Shown here one piece after another: positions 31,868 to 43,900 of a stretch of 64,000 nucleotides of DNA. Below the pieces are notes generated by a model. The model saw only the letters and a list, made by a program, of their open reading frames with translations, ran no database searches and was not told the DNA's origin. Both the position numbers and the translations under genes were made by a program. Position 1 is the first letter of the stretch. The number at the start of each line of letters is the position of its first letter. Where the stretch lies: the NCBI GenBank assembly GCA_963969345.1, contig OZ017766.1:11470001-11534000 (forward strand). The letters run 5' to 3'. This DNA is from Turbatrix aceti. Taxonomy: Eukaryota; Nematoda; Chromadorea; Rhabditida; Panagrolaimidae.

Positions 31868-32692
31868 AATCTATAAAGCGATTTATAGACAAATTATAGA
31901 CGCTTTATAGAGCAGAAATAGACAAATTTATACTATATTTTAGCTAACACTCTTGTCTATATAGACAACAAAATGATGCAAATGTTCACCTTGTCTACAT
32001 AGATAAAGCGTGTTATCTATAAAAAAATGACTTTCATCCTCAAATACTTCAAATTTGCATATTACAGTGGTTTTTTTGCGATCGTGGCAGATTCGCCACG
32101 TGGAGTTGTGTTGCTTTTGATTTTTTCCAGATCCTTTTCCAGACCTATTTTTTTTGACTTTTTCCCTTTACATTTATTTCCTCTGTTTCGAACGCACCAA
32201 ATCGGATACAATTTTTTTTTATAAATAGATTTGTAAAAAGTAGATGATAGGCGATGTTTAACGGATGTTAGGCCGTAACACTTGAAAACTCCAAAACATA
32301 GCTCTGATATTTGTCGCATCCAGCATCCTCGCAGTAGATCTTCAGTTTTTGCCCGCAAAAACTGAAAAAAATAGAATTCCGCACCGCAAAAACACTTACG
32401 TTGCGACACAAAATCACGAAATGAAGTCACACTGAATTTTTGTTTCATAACAGTTGAAGTAATTTCATGAAATGCAAATTGTTTTCAGGTAAATTAAAGA
32501 CGGATTGCCAAAACGTTTTGTCAAAACTTTATTCCCGTAGTAGCTATTTTTTTATAGCTAACTCTCTTCTCTATATAGAGAAGAATTTTTTTGCAAATTT
32601 TTTTCATGTCTATATAGCTTGTTCGCTATCTAAAACATAGTATGTTTGGCTATAACTGCTCTATAAAATTTATAGAGTCTATAAACTCATAG
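31868..32692. mobile_element. possible AT-rich inverted-repeat element
   Basis: The left end (ATCTATAAAGCGATTTATAG, then GACAAATTATAGACGC) and the right end (reading GAGTCTATAAACTCATAGAT) are roughly inverted. An inner pair, TTAGCTAACACTCTTGTCTA and TAGCTAACTCTCTTCTCTAT, sits in similar positions. No coding sequence recognised inside and no target duplication confirmed. It abuts the half TTAA element at 32693. Confidence 0.35.
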
Positions 32693-33423
32693 ATAAGCTA
32701 GTTTCACATTTTATCGGATAATTTTGCACAAAGTTACAGCGTTTGAAATTTTCATGTCTTTTCAAGGCCTGTGGCATCGCCAAATATTGTCAGGTAAAAT
32801 ACCCAAGGATAAAAATCAATCTTTGGGACATGCCAAAGCCTACTAAAGTGACCGTGGACATAGAAAACAATAATTGGCTTCACGGCGTTTTTTTGAACAT
32901 GACACCTTTTATGCGCGCGCACGCTCTTTTTTTGTCACTTGAAGCGAAATTGTGCGCGTTTTCTCGAGTGCGCATCATAAATGCCTATGGATGACCTCAT
33001 TGCGGTCACTCCTTTGTTTCATGCGTTACCCCATTCGACGCGTCAAAACAAGGGGAAAAAGATAGGCTATGCCATTGTTGGCACCTCTGAAAACCCAATC
33101 AGTGGTGGCCAAAAAACCATCAATTTTAGCCCAAAAGTGGCACTTACCGTAACGATAAAAAAAATTTGATTACGTCTTCGTGTTCCGCGTCAATGAAAAC
33201 CCCCCTAAAAAAATTTTCAGCCTTTTTCTTCATGAACAGAGCGCGTGCCATCAATTTTTATCAAAAACCTTTCAGAATCTAGAATTACAGAATCCGATTT
33301 TTTTAAAAATCTGTGTTTGGCGGGAATAAAGGTTTTTAGGGGTGGGGAACAATTCTGGCTCAAAATATTTGAAAGTGTAAAAAAGTCTTGTCGGCCGACC
33401 TAAATCCTGTCGCAGACTGCCTC
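32693..33423 (-). mobile_element. half of TTAA element 2, with recombinant structure
   Basis: Ends at TTAA 33424-33427, like the left terminus of element 2. From 32693 to about 32871 it matches, on the same strand, the right half of element 2 starting at 26523. From 32872 onward it matches the reverse complement of the left half (down from 26461), including diagnostic differences such as CGCGCGCACGCTC versus CGCACGCACGCTA. The switch lies within a short identical stretch, so this half-element looks like a crossover or template switch between the two arms of a fold-back element. Confidence 0.7.
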
Positions 33424-33569
33424 TTAATTTGCTGCTGCTAGCGCATTCGGCATAAGCGTAAAACTTCATCACGTTTACAAGGGTTCATATGCAAGTGTTT
33501 GTTAAATTTTTTTTTGCAATCGATTAAACACATTTTTAGATACATGTACAGTAGCGACGGGAAGTTTAA

Positions 33570-34705
33570 GACGCACTCTGCGACAGGATTTAGGGACAAG
33601 GGGGAGGCGAGGACACAGCATTTTTACAACTTCAAATGTTAAAAGTCAGAATTGTAGGCATCCATGAGGAGGGTCGAAATCCAAAATATTAGATTTTTTG
33701 ACAACCAGATTCTGGAGATTTGGCTTCTGAAAGTTTCTAACCTCCATTTTACAACTCGGTCAGTTGAAATCATAAAGCTCTGAAAAGTTTCTTAGGGGGG
33801 TTTTTTGGGACGAGAAATCGAGTGACGTACTCAGATTTTTTTAAAAAAACAGCTGCATCAGTACGCACCGGGGTTGCGTTGTTTTTTAATTGGTCGTCAT
33901 ATCAATACGAAGAGAGCTGAATCAGTTCTGAAAAGCCTGTCTTGTAGCAAATTTTTTTCTCTATCCTCTGATCTATTTGAAAAAAAAATACCACTCCACC
34001 AATTATTTTTAAAATAATTTTGAAACACGCGCGTTGAAAACAAAAGCAGACGCAAATGTCGTGCGCGCAACGTGTGAGCAGCTAGCACCGCTGCCGCGCG
34101 AAACATTCAAGAACAAATCTACGGGTCTCATGGCCAAAAAGTTGTAGGCCGAAAAGCGCGGGAAAAATTTTAGCAGTCAAAGCGTGCGCGGCACCTGGTG
34201 CTAGCTGCTCACACGTTGCGCGCACGACATTTGCGTCTGCTTTTGTTTTCAACGCGCGTGTTTCAAAATTATTTTAAAAATAATTGGTGGAGTGGTATTT
34301 TTTTTTCAAATAGATCAGAGGATAGAGAAAAAAATTTGCTACAAGACAGGCTTTTCAGAACTGATTCAGCTCTCTTCGTATTGATATGGCGACCAATTAA
34401 AAAACAACGCAACCCCGGTGCGTACTGATGCAGCTGTTTTTTTAAAAAAATCTGAGTACGTCACTCGATTTCTCGTCCCAAAAAACCCCCCTAAGAAACT
34501 TTTCAGAGCTTTATGATTTCAACTGACCGAGTTGTAAAATGGAGGTTAGAAACTTTCAGAAGCCAAATCTCCAGAATCTGGTTGTCAAAAAATCTAATAT
34601 TTTGGATTTCGACCCTCCTCATGGATGCCTACAATTCTGACTTTTAACATTTGAAGTTGTAAAAATGCTGTGTCCTTCGTCCTAAATCCTGTCGCAGAGT
34701 GCGTC
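33570..34705. mobile_element. TTAA-flanked palindromic element 1, mirrored copy
   Basis: Flanked by TTAA at 33566-33569 and 34706-34709; same structure as 24628-25763. Confidence 0.8.
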
Positions 34706-35190
34706 TTAAGTGTGAACATCAATTTGTACAGTGCCCTGTTCAAACGTGTTGGTTCAAGCTCAAATTTTTTTGATAAACACCCTTGCATAAATATAGCCTT
34801 AGTATTGCCAAGTTTCAGACAGATTCGTTAGAAAATGGATTTTTGCGATATCGATTTGTACAAAACGTGCGACGGAAAGTTTAAGTGTAAGGTACTTTTT
34901 GTGCTGTAAAAATGCGTTTTTTAGGTATGATGGCTGCGAATTGAGTTTTTATTACAAGGTGAGCATGTTTCATCAATTAGAAACACATATCGCTCGATAC
35001 ATTAGCTTTCCTGGAAAAATGGGGATCGCAGACGCTCTTCTCGGAAGCATAGCCGTCTAGGGGGGTTTCAAAGGCTCTATAATTCTGGAATTCAGCTATC
35101 TTCTCATTCTTAAGGTTTAAAATGCAAGCAGAAACTATTTTCAGAGTGCACAAGCTCAGTGGACCCCATGTAACCGCAAACAACATCAAG

Positions 35191-35750
35191 AAAAAATTTT
35201 TTCTGATATTGAGGTAGAACCTTGACTTGAACCAAGATGATAAAAATGAGTCTCATGAGCGACGCCGAGATGCTAAAATTAGGCCTTTAGTTCTGGAACA
35301 ATTCCTTTATGTTGCCAAACATAATGGACAACCGTTTTTTATTTGCCCGCACATTTCCACAAAGAACAGGAGGACGGAACTCGATTTCACAATTTTACAT
35401 CAACATCAGAATTTTGTGCCGACAAAAAGTCCACTATGACGACGTTTCAAAGGTAGAATTCGTTCGCAATATCATTTTTTAGTACATTTGACTTGTTTAA
35501 AGCAAAAAACCGTATCAGCGTAGTCATTTTTTTGGCAATCATATTCAAGCTCAAATATTCTGATGTTGAGGTTTAACAGAATTGCAAGTTGACCACAAAT
35601 GTGTGGGTAAATAAAAAATGGTTGTTCATTGTGTTTGGGAATTGTTCCAGAACTAAATGCCTAATTTTAGCATCTCGGCGTCGCTCGTGAGACTCATTTT
35701 TATCATCTTGGTTCAAGTCAAGGTTCTACCTCAACATCAGAAAAAATTTT
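35191..35750. mobile_element. MITE in RT, mirrored copy
   Basis: Counterpart of 23583-24142 with at least one substitution (35256). It again cuts the RT frame at the same codon. Confidence 0.7.
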
Positions 35751-37512
35751 AGAGCGTAAAGAGCGCACGTCATGCCTCTGCTTCGCCATGCTGCCCGCAT
35801 GGGTCTGAATAATTTGGTAAAAATGTGCGGCGCTGTGGACAGGCCGAAGGGGAGCACTTTAAATTCGTGGTGTTCCCCTTTCCATTCGAACCCCAGAAAC
35901 TGCTGGTCCTCTTCTGCTATCCCCACGTGGTGGTATCCGGATTTCATGTCGAACTTTGCTAACCACCCTTTTCTAGGTAGTTGTCCCAAGACCAGCCCCA
36001 GATCCTCCAGTTTCACAGGGAACTTAATTAACGATTTATTTAGTTTCTTTAAGTTTACTATAAGCCTCGGTTTCTCTCCGTTCCATGCGACGCCGATCGG
36101 GCTTATGCATTTTGGTCTTCGCTGGACGCGCTCGATGGCTTTTCTCTCCTGAAGAACCCCCAGTTCTTTAGTGATAAACATCTCTTCTCTCTCCGACACT
36201 TTCGGGTTTTTTAACTCGAATTCTGGCTTTTCGGCCCGCACAAATGGTAGCTTGTACCCTTCCCTTACAGTTCGGATAATGTATTTGTCTTTAGTTAATC
36301 CAGTCCAAAATTCCCACCGGTTTGCCACTGGATTTTGGCCGATTTCGGGCCTCCATACCCGGTCTTCTCCTCCCCAGTTTTTTCTTTTAAACTCACAATT
36401 ACTGTCGCTGGTTGCAATCGCGTGCGAAATGGCCGGGCTTCCCGCAGTTGTTGCACAGGTTCCCTTTACTCTGGTACTGGCGCTGCAAGTATTGAGGTAG
36501 GTAGATGGGGCGTTGTTGTGGGATTGCGCCGTACCAATACTGTGAGTGTGTTGGGAAGACAGGACCAGTGCGCCCGCCTTCCCGTTCCCGAAAGGGCATC
36601 TTCCGCTTCTTCGCCTCCGGGCTTCCTCCCGCGCTTGCCGTGATTTTTCTCTCCCTCATCGCCTTTGCCTCGACCGTTTCAGAGCTCTGGATTCTTGTCC
36701 GTGAGCTCCAGGATCTCGTTGCGCTCGTTCAGGATTTTCGTGATCTCCGCCTTGGTTTCCTCGTCGTTGCTCTTTGCGATGATGTCGAGGACCCTGCAAT
36801 TGATCTCGTACTGCTTTCTGTTGCCCTTCGACTTGAATGAGCCCGCCGGGGACCGTTTCTGCATGCTCGCCAACTGTTCTGCGAACTTTTCGGCCTCGGC
36901 AATTTTCTTGTCCAGGTCCTCCTCCTGCTTCCGTTTGGAGTCCTTCTTGGCGGCCGACATTGCCTATGCAACGGCTTCGACGATCGCCGCTTTCATCTTG
37001 GCGTCCTCCTCGTTCGCCTCGTCCGCGGGTCCATCGTTCTGCTCCTCCGGCTGTTCCCCAACGGTGTTGTCGTTGGTCTCGTTGGCTTCCTTCATCGCGC
37101 TTTCTTGCCCCGCTGAAATCGTATTACCCATCTGAAATTGGTTACACGCCACGCTTTTCATTTTTTGGCGGGAACAATATATCGAACGCGCGTCTAACTC
37201 TTGGTAAGGCATAACACTATCGGACATTGGTGACGACCGACCGATCACAAACCCGAAAAACGACCGCAGATGAGGGAGAAACGGGTTTTCTCCCTTCCTT
37301 GTTCTCCGCCTCTCCTTTCGCGTCGAGCGTACCTCCTGCGCTCGCCTCGGTCGCCTCCCTTCGCTTGGCTGCGCGAAAAGTGTCGATGCACATATAGTTA
37401 TTTTTTGCATAGGGGGGAACTTAACCATCTATGGGGGATTGAGTTCCCCACCAAGAGGATAGGGGGGGGGGAACTGAATGAGGGTGGGTATCGACATGTG
37501 GAGTATGGGGAA
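35751..37512 (-). mobile_element. DIRS/PAT-like retrotransposon fragment, mirrored copy without the fold-back insertion
   Basis: Contains the RT fragment (35751-36403), the CCHC frame (36399-36659) and the gag-like frames (36679-37131), plus the leader to about 37512. Because the fold-back element is absent here, the gag-like frame can be read upstream without a stop from about 37428. Whether that longer frame is meaningful is unknown. The RT carries His where copy 1 has Tyr. Confidence 0.65.
37170..37185. other. empty insertion site of the fold-back element
   Basis: Reads GGAACAATATATCGAA with no insertion. Compared with the left arm, one TA (or ATAT) is duplicated around the 1,479-bp element there. 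This fixes the element ends. Confidence 0.85.
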
Positions 37513-37966
37513 CTTAAAGTAAATATAGCCAAAATTTCGTTTCAAAACCAAACTCCTCCTTTTTTTCCGATTTTCAAAGGAATAAAGTTTATTTCTTCTT
37601 TCTTTCACAAAAAAACAAGTTTAACTACAACAAAATGGATGTGGGACGGAAGGATACAGTAATAGCATGCCCGTGTGACGATGGAGAAGGAAGCTCTACT
37701 AGGGGGTATACAGTAAGTACAATCGTTACACGACAAACAAATCAAAAAACAAAAATAAACAAAAATAAGCTCATGGAAAAAATAGATATTTGTATGCTAT
37801 GTGGAAAGAAAAATTGCTGTGTTGTCGTCGGGTAAGTGTGAATTGGTTAGAATTGTTGATTTGGTTGGGTTACGTCATGCTTGATAATTGAGCGTGTTGA
37901 AGTTGACCTGATGAAGAGAGAAGCTACTATGTACATGCCAGGTCACTCGGACAGAAGACAGAAGAT

Positions 37967-40900
37967 TCAAGAAGACACGGGCGAAGACAGAAATTGTTCA
38001 AAATCGGGTAGCTTGGTTGTAAACACGGGACGAAATTTGTTGAAATCGTAATTCTTGGATCGAAGGACAGATTGTACGTTGAAGACTGTGTTTCGCGTCT
38101 GGCGGACGTTTGCGTCTATTTTTGAGCGAATTCGTTGATGCGCTTCGACGGCGGCGACAAATTGGCTGAGAATGTCTTTTTTCAGCTGAAAAAGGATGCA
38201 GAATTAATTTTTGTAAACTAAAAACAAAAGAAAAAATGTTTTTATTTAAATTACAGAAAGAACACAAAAAAATATAAGCCTTTTAGGTCTCCATCGTCTA
38301 GGTAGGGTACGTAGGAGACCTTCGAAGGTTACCAAAAACGTAAAGTTATCGTTTCTACATTTTTTTTTCTTCAAAGTCTTCGACGTCTACGTAGGGGACC
38401 TACGTAGGGTACGTAAGAGACCTCTAAAAAGTTACCAAAAAACGTTTAGATAGCTTTTTTATCATTTTTGTTTCTTCGAAGCCTTCGACGTCTACGTAGG
38501 GGACCTACGTAGGGTACGTAGGAAACCTTCGAAGGGTACCCGTTTTCGTCTTTTCACCCCAAAAAACCAACCTTCAAATTACCATCACTGGGCACGCCAT
38601 CGGCAGAGTCGAGTTCCATGAGCTTATTGTGCAGGACCCTTTGCTTCTCAGCAAGCGTAATTTCCTGTACCCGATTGTTGAGGTCTTCCTTGCGTAGCCG
38701 AAGTTGGTAGAGCTCCTGGACGTAGATTACCCATTGCTCAAGGGTAAACCGGACCTTCGGACGATTGATGAGTTGAATTTCAAGTTCCAATCCGACTCTG
38801 TTGACTTCGTAGATCCTCGATTCGGTTTCGTCGAGTCCACGCTGAACTTCCTGGGCCGAGCGATGTCGTTCATTCTCCCGCCTCTTCAGAACCTGTTCTG
38901 CGTACCTCTGAACACGCTTGATATTTCTCGGCGAGACCGGGATGGCCGGTGCAAGAGCTGCAAGCGCATTCTGCAGATCGCCAGCGTTGATGCCATCGGT
39001 CAGGGTCTTGGCACGATTTTTACGCCTCTTCAAAAGTTCGGCACGACGGTTATTGCGTCGTGCATCGGTTGTTGTAGGGGTATGAAATTCAGCCGGGGAA
39101 GCATTTGGCATGATTTCAATTTTCGTTGTAGGACCCGAAATGATGATAGATTTCTGCTGTTTTTCGTGCTCGTCGGCTTCCTTGACCATATCCGGGTCAA
39201 TGGCTACCGTAGCCCGTCGATCACTGTTCCTCGCCCGTGACATCTTAGCCCGACGCCCGAGGAGACCGGCTTCCTTCTGGGATTCAGAAGCAGCCGATGC
39301 CATGTGATGGTGACCGTGACCGTTGTTAGCTGCTGTCAACTTGGGAGTTTCCTGAATCGTCGGTTGGGATGGTTTCTTGGACGACGGTGAAAAGTAGGTG
39401 ACCACACGATCGGTCGTTGGTGTCCGTCGAGAAGTCGCCGGGGTGAAAAATTCGGGAGAAGACGACGACGACGCCGCTTGAGTGTTTTTCTGGGTGGTCT
39501 CAGAGAGCGGAGTGTGGAAATCCTCTTTTGAAAGGGTCTTTGGAGCCGGAGGATTTGGATTCTGGAAAAAAAAAACATTTAAAAAAGTCATCGTTGTCTA
39601 CTTAGGGTACGTAGGGGACCTACGTAGGCGACCTTCGAAGGACCCCAGAACACTTTTTTCGACCTTTTAAAGATTTTTTATCTTCAGAGACTTCGAGGTC
39701 TACGTAGGGTACGTAGGGGACCTACGTAGGCGACCTTCGAAGGACCCCAGAACACTTTTTTCAACCTTTTCAAGATTTTTTATCTTCAGAGACTTCGAGG
39801 TCTACGTAGGGTACGTAGGGGACCTTCGAAGGTTGTCACAAAAAATTTTATTTTTCCAAAAAAAACTCACCAGAAGAAGCGATCGCCGGTTAAAAGTATC
39901 AATAAGCTTGGCAGCTTGCTGTTCGGTGACTTCCTTGATGGGTCCATCGTCGTTGCGCGTCAACGTGGTCTCCAGGAGCTCTTCAAACTCGTACCACTTA
40001 TCCTCATCCTGCTCGTCTTCTTCAGTATCATCCAGGAGACTGCTGCCTTCATCGTCGGATTCCGACTCGGTGACATCGATGAATTCGAGATCAGAATCCT
40101 CGTCCTCCGTGGGTTCATCGTAGTCATTGGAGCTCGTCGACTCGATTGAAGACTTCGCAGAAACCGCATTCGTGAACTTGGTTCGTGGGCGTGGCACGGG
40201 CTTGGGTGACGACAGCTGGGCAGGTGGTGGAGGTGAGGGGTGCTGCTGTTGGGGTCCGGGACCTGTCAGTATTCCGCCAGGTGAAGACAAAATCGATGAC
40301 ATTTCAATTCCCCGTTCACGTGCATGTGCTGCAGCTTGACGAATGGGAGTCAAATTGTCTCGGTCACCATCGCCGCGGGTTATCTGGCGATCCATGGGTC
40401 CGCCAAGGCTTTCAGACGACGATGAAGAAGTCGACGAGGACGTGAGAACAGAATCTGGCTTTTGAGTCGAGAAGATCGTGTTTGGGCGCGGGTGGCCCAG
40501 TGGTGTGTGGCGCGTCTACAAGGAAATCAAGGTCGAGGTTCGATCCCGCTTGGGCGCAGCGGTCTTCTACAACTCATTCTCATTCGTCATCATCCAATCG
40601 AAAAACACACCACACCAAAAACACGTCCCGTCCCCTGTAAGAGCTGCGAACTCAGGGTGCACGTATCGCAAAGACATCCGTTCCGGATGGGCCCCTCTAC
40701 GTGCGAGTCGCCATCGTCATCTTCATCACCTTCTGACTGTTCATTGTAGTGTTGTATGTATGATATGGTGCGTACGAGTTAGAGAATAAATGAAAATGAA
40801 ATGAAAAAGATCGTGTTTGAGCTCGTTGGCGGTGGTCGACGGGAACGAGGAGTGATATTGTCATACAAGGGCGAATACTTGTCACCAGCGATGAGAGGTG

Positions 40901-43900
40901 GTCGGCTACGGGGCTCCACAGGCTGCGAAGGAAGAGGTGGAGTCGGAGTTTTGGCCTTCGTGGGAGCGACAACAGCGATTGCTGTAGCTCTTCCGGCTGA
41001 AAAAATAGAAAAACGAATATTTGGAAAGTTTTGAACAATTTTTTGGGGTTCAGGAGACAAAAAGTACCTTCGAAGCCTTCGTCGTCTACGTAGGGGACCT
41101 ACGTAGGGGACCTTCGAAGGTAACTTGAAAATCATTTTTAAACACGTATACATTTTTATGATTTAAAGCCTTCGATGTCTACGTAGGGGACCTACGAAGG
41201 GTACGTAGGGGACCTTCGAAGGTAATTTGAAAATCTTTTAAAATTTGTATAAGTTTTATTCTCTTTAAAACCTTCGATGTCTACGTAGGGGACCTAGGTA
41301 GGGTACGTAAAGGACCTTCAAAAGCACCCAAAAAATTATTTAAAACATAAAAAAAAACTCACTCTGCATTATCCTCTCCAACCTGGCGACCTTGTCACTG
41401 CGCGGCAAGTTGGCGTGTTGCTGGCAATACCATCTGATTCCAAAAACATCCTGAAGTGACTTATCGACAGCAGCGATATTGATCCTCAGAGGTATTTGGC
41501 AGTAGCCGCACTTGAAGCACCTCTTATGGATTATAAATCGATCGATTGGCAGCTGTTCAGCAAGATAGACGTCAACGTTGCACGTAGCGCAGAGATTTCG
41601 CCTTCTGGGAAGTACGGAAGCATATACATCGGAGACAGGTGGTACAGGTGAGGAGAAGGGACGTCGCGTAGGTGGGGGTTGCTTTTGGTATCCGTGGTTG
41701 TTGTGGTGGTCAGTTCGGAAGATCACACCTGTGGCGTTGTCGACACCTGTGCCATTGGTTGTTGGAGTGGTTGTGGCATCTCGGTTTTCACGGTCGTCAT
41801 CGGAAGACGAAAGTGCAGGCTTGGCGATCGGCTTGGGTGGTGCTGGAGGAGGAATCTTGCGGGACTGAGATTGCTGCTGTTCTCGGAAACGAGTCACTGC
41901 GTCCACACCGGTAAGATCCGAGTTTTTGAGAACGTTGTTTACGGACGCGAGTTTTTCGTCAATTTCCTAGAAAAAAATTATATTTATTTTTTTGATGAAG
42001 AAAAAATGTGAACACAAATTTTTGAAAAAAAAATTGGGTTAGTGAAAGAATGAAATAAATAAAAAAAATATTGAATAATAAAAAGGACCACACAGAAAAT
42101 GAAAGAAAAAAGAAAATGGATTCACAAAAAATAAGAAAAAAGTAAAATGTACGAAAAATGTTAGTTTTCGATAAAAAAAATCACAAATGACAAACAAAAA
42201 AAATGGACAAAAAGCAGTCTAACACAAGAAGTTGAAAAACAAATTATAAAAAATGTTAGAAATACATAATTTTTTTTGCTTCCATAATTTACTAATGTGT
42301 AGATAATTTTTTTCCTAAAAAAATGTAAAGGAAAAAATCTAAGCCTTCGGGTGGTAAAAAACAAAAATGAAAAAAAAATTACTCCAAGGGAAAAAAGTAA
42401 AAGAAAACTTGGTTGAGATTTCCGAACACAACAGCAACAACACACACAGAAAAAAATACAGAAAGAAGACACCACAACAATAACGACAAGGAAAATTTAT
42501 TCACCTTGAATTTATCATCCCATGCATTTCTGCCAAACTGATTGGCAACAATACTTCTCGCATTTGCAGCCTGTAGACGAACCATCTGAAGGTGAAATTT
42601 GTCACAATATGACTCGTTTAGGAGCTGACAATTGACACCGTGAGGAATCATGAATGGATAAAAAATTTGTTTTAGAGAAACTCGGTGTTCGAGTGTACAA
42701 AGGAATTGTAAAACAGAATATTGGCGGGAGAATTACAAAAAGATGGAGACGGAGTTTTTTGTGGCGAAGAAAAAAACATTCAACAAAGGTCAGTCAGGAG
42801 AAGGAGGAGAGAAATCACTGCGGAGCGTTTAAAAAAATGCTACGAAGGTGAAAAAAACAAAGAGTGTTGTTTTGGTGGAAGCAATAAAAAATATTTATCG
42901 TAAAAAATGTACCAAATCTTTTGAAAACGAAAAAAAAGAAGGACGCGTGCGCATTGAATGTTCTCGGCGCGAAAATATGTTTTTTCGTTTCGAGACCATC
43001 GCATAAGCGTTTTTTAACCAATTTTTTTAATTTTTTTTTTAAAATTTTGTTGCAAGACCAAATTCGAAGATTTGGTCGTGATTAGAAAATTTTCGTAGCA
43101 AGACCAGACCGTTTTTTGTGACTCAAAAAAAATTTCGGTACGAGGCCGGTTTTAATTTTTTTTGATAAATTTGAACAAATATAAATATGCCATGAAGAAT
43201 CTTTGTGCTGGTGTCAAAAAGCAAACATAAGAAAAGACAACAAAAGATAAGGCACTTTCAAACCCCAACAAAATCCAAAGTGCTGAAATTCCCTCAAAAA
43301 ATCCTAAAACCAACCTTTTCCTCCAAACTCGTAAAACTGGCGTGTTCCTTGTTTTTTTCACCATTTCCATTTATCGTTTCCTTGATTACATTTTCAACAG
43401 CGGCCATCTTTTCCTCCGGCATTTTGTGCACTACCGCATCGGCTCTCGCGACCTTCTCGTCGTGCATCGCCTTGAAATGCTCCTTCTGTGCCTTGCCCGA
43501 GATAAAATCCTCGACGTAGTTGATGATGTCCTCGTTGAGGCCTTTGCCCTTGACGATGGCAATTGGCTCGCGTTCAACCGTGCCATTTGTCCGAACCGGT
43601 TTGGGACGACCGTCGTCAAGGCGACTCATCTTTTCCATGAAGGGGATGCCATCGATGACTGACGTCGTGCCCTGCATCGCGTTCATCAGCGTTCCGGCTT
43701 TCTGGTTGATGTGATCGGATTTCTTGGCCTTGGAAGCGTCGAGACGGATTCGGGAACGCTTGCGTGAAGCTGCGGAAAGGGCGATCTTGGCTGTTGGGGA
43801 CATGATCGAATTGTTAGAGTGGGGGTCTTCTCGGAAGGCATCTACGAGGGATTCGATGTACCTGAAAAACAAAAAAACAATAAAATTACCGCAAAAACAA

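Noticed and set aside
32062..32448. 128-residue open frame on the minus strand near TBC1D20
   Set aside because: No family resemblance, AT-rich lysine-heavy composition, and it sits inside a probable inverted-repeat element.
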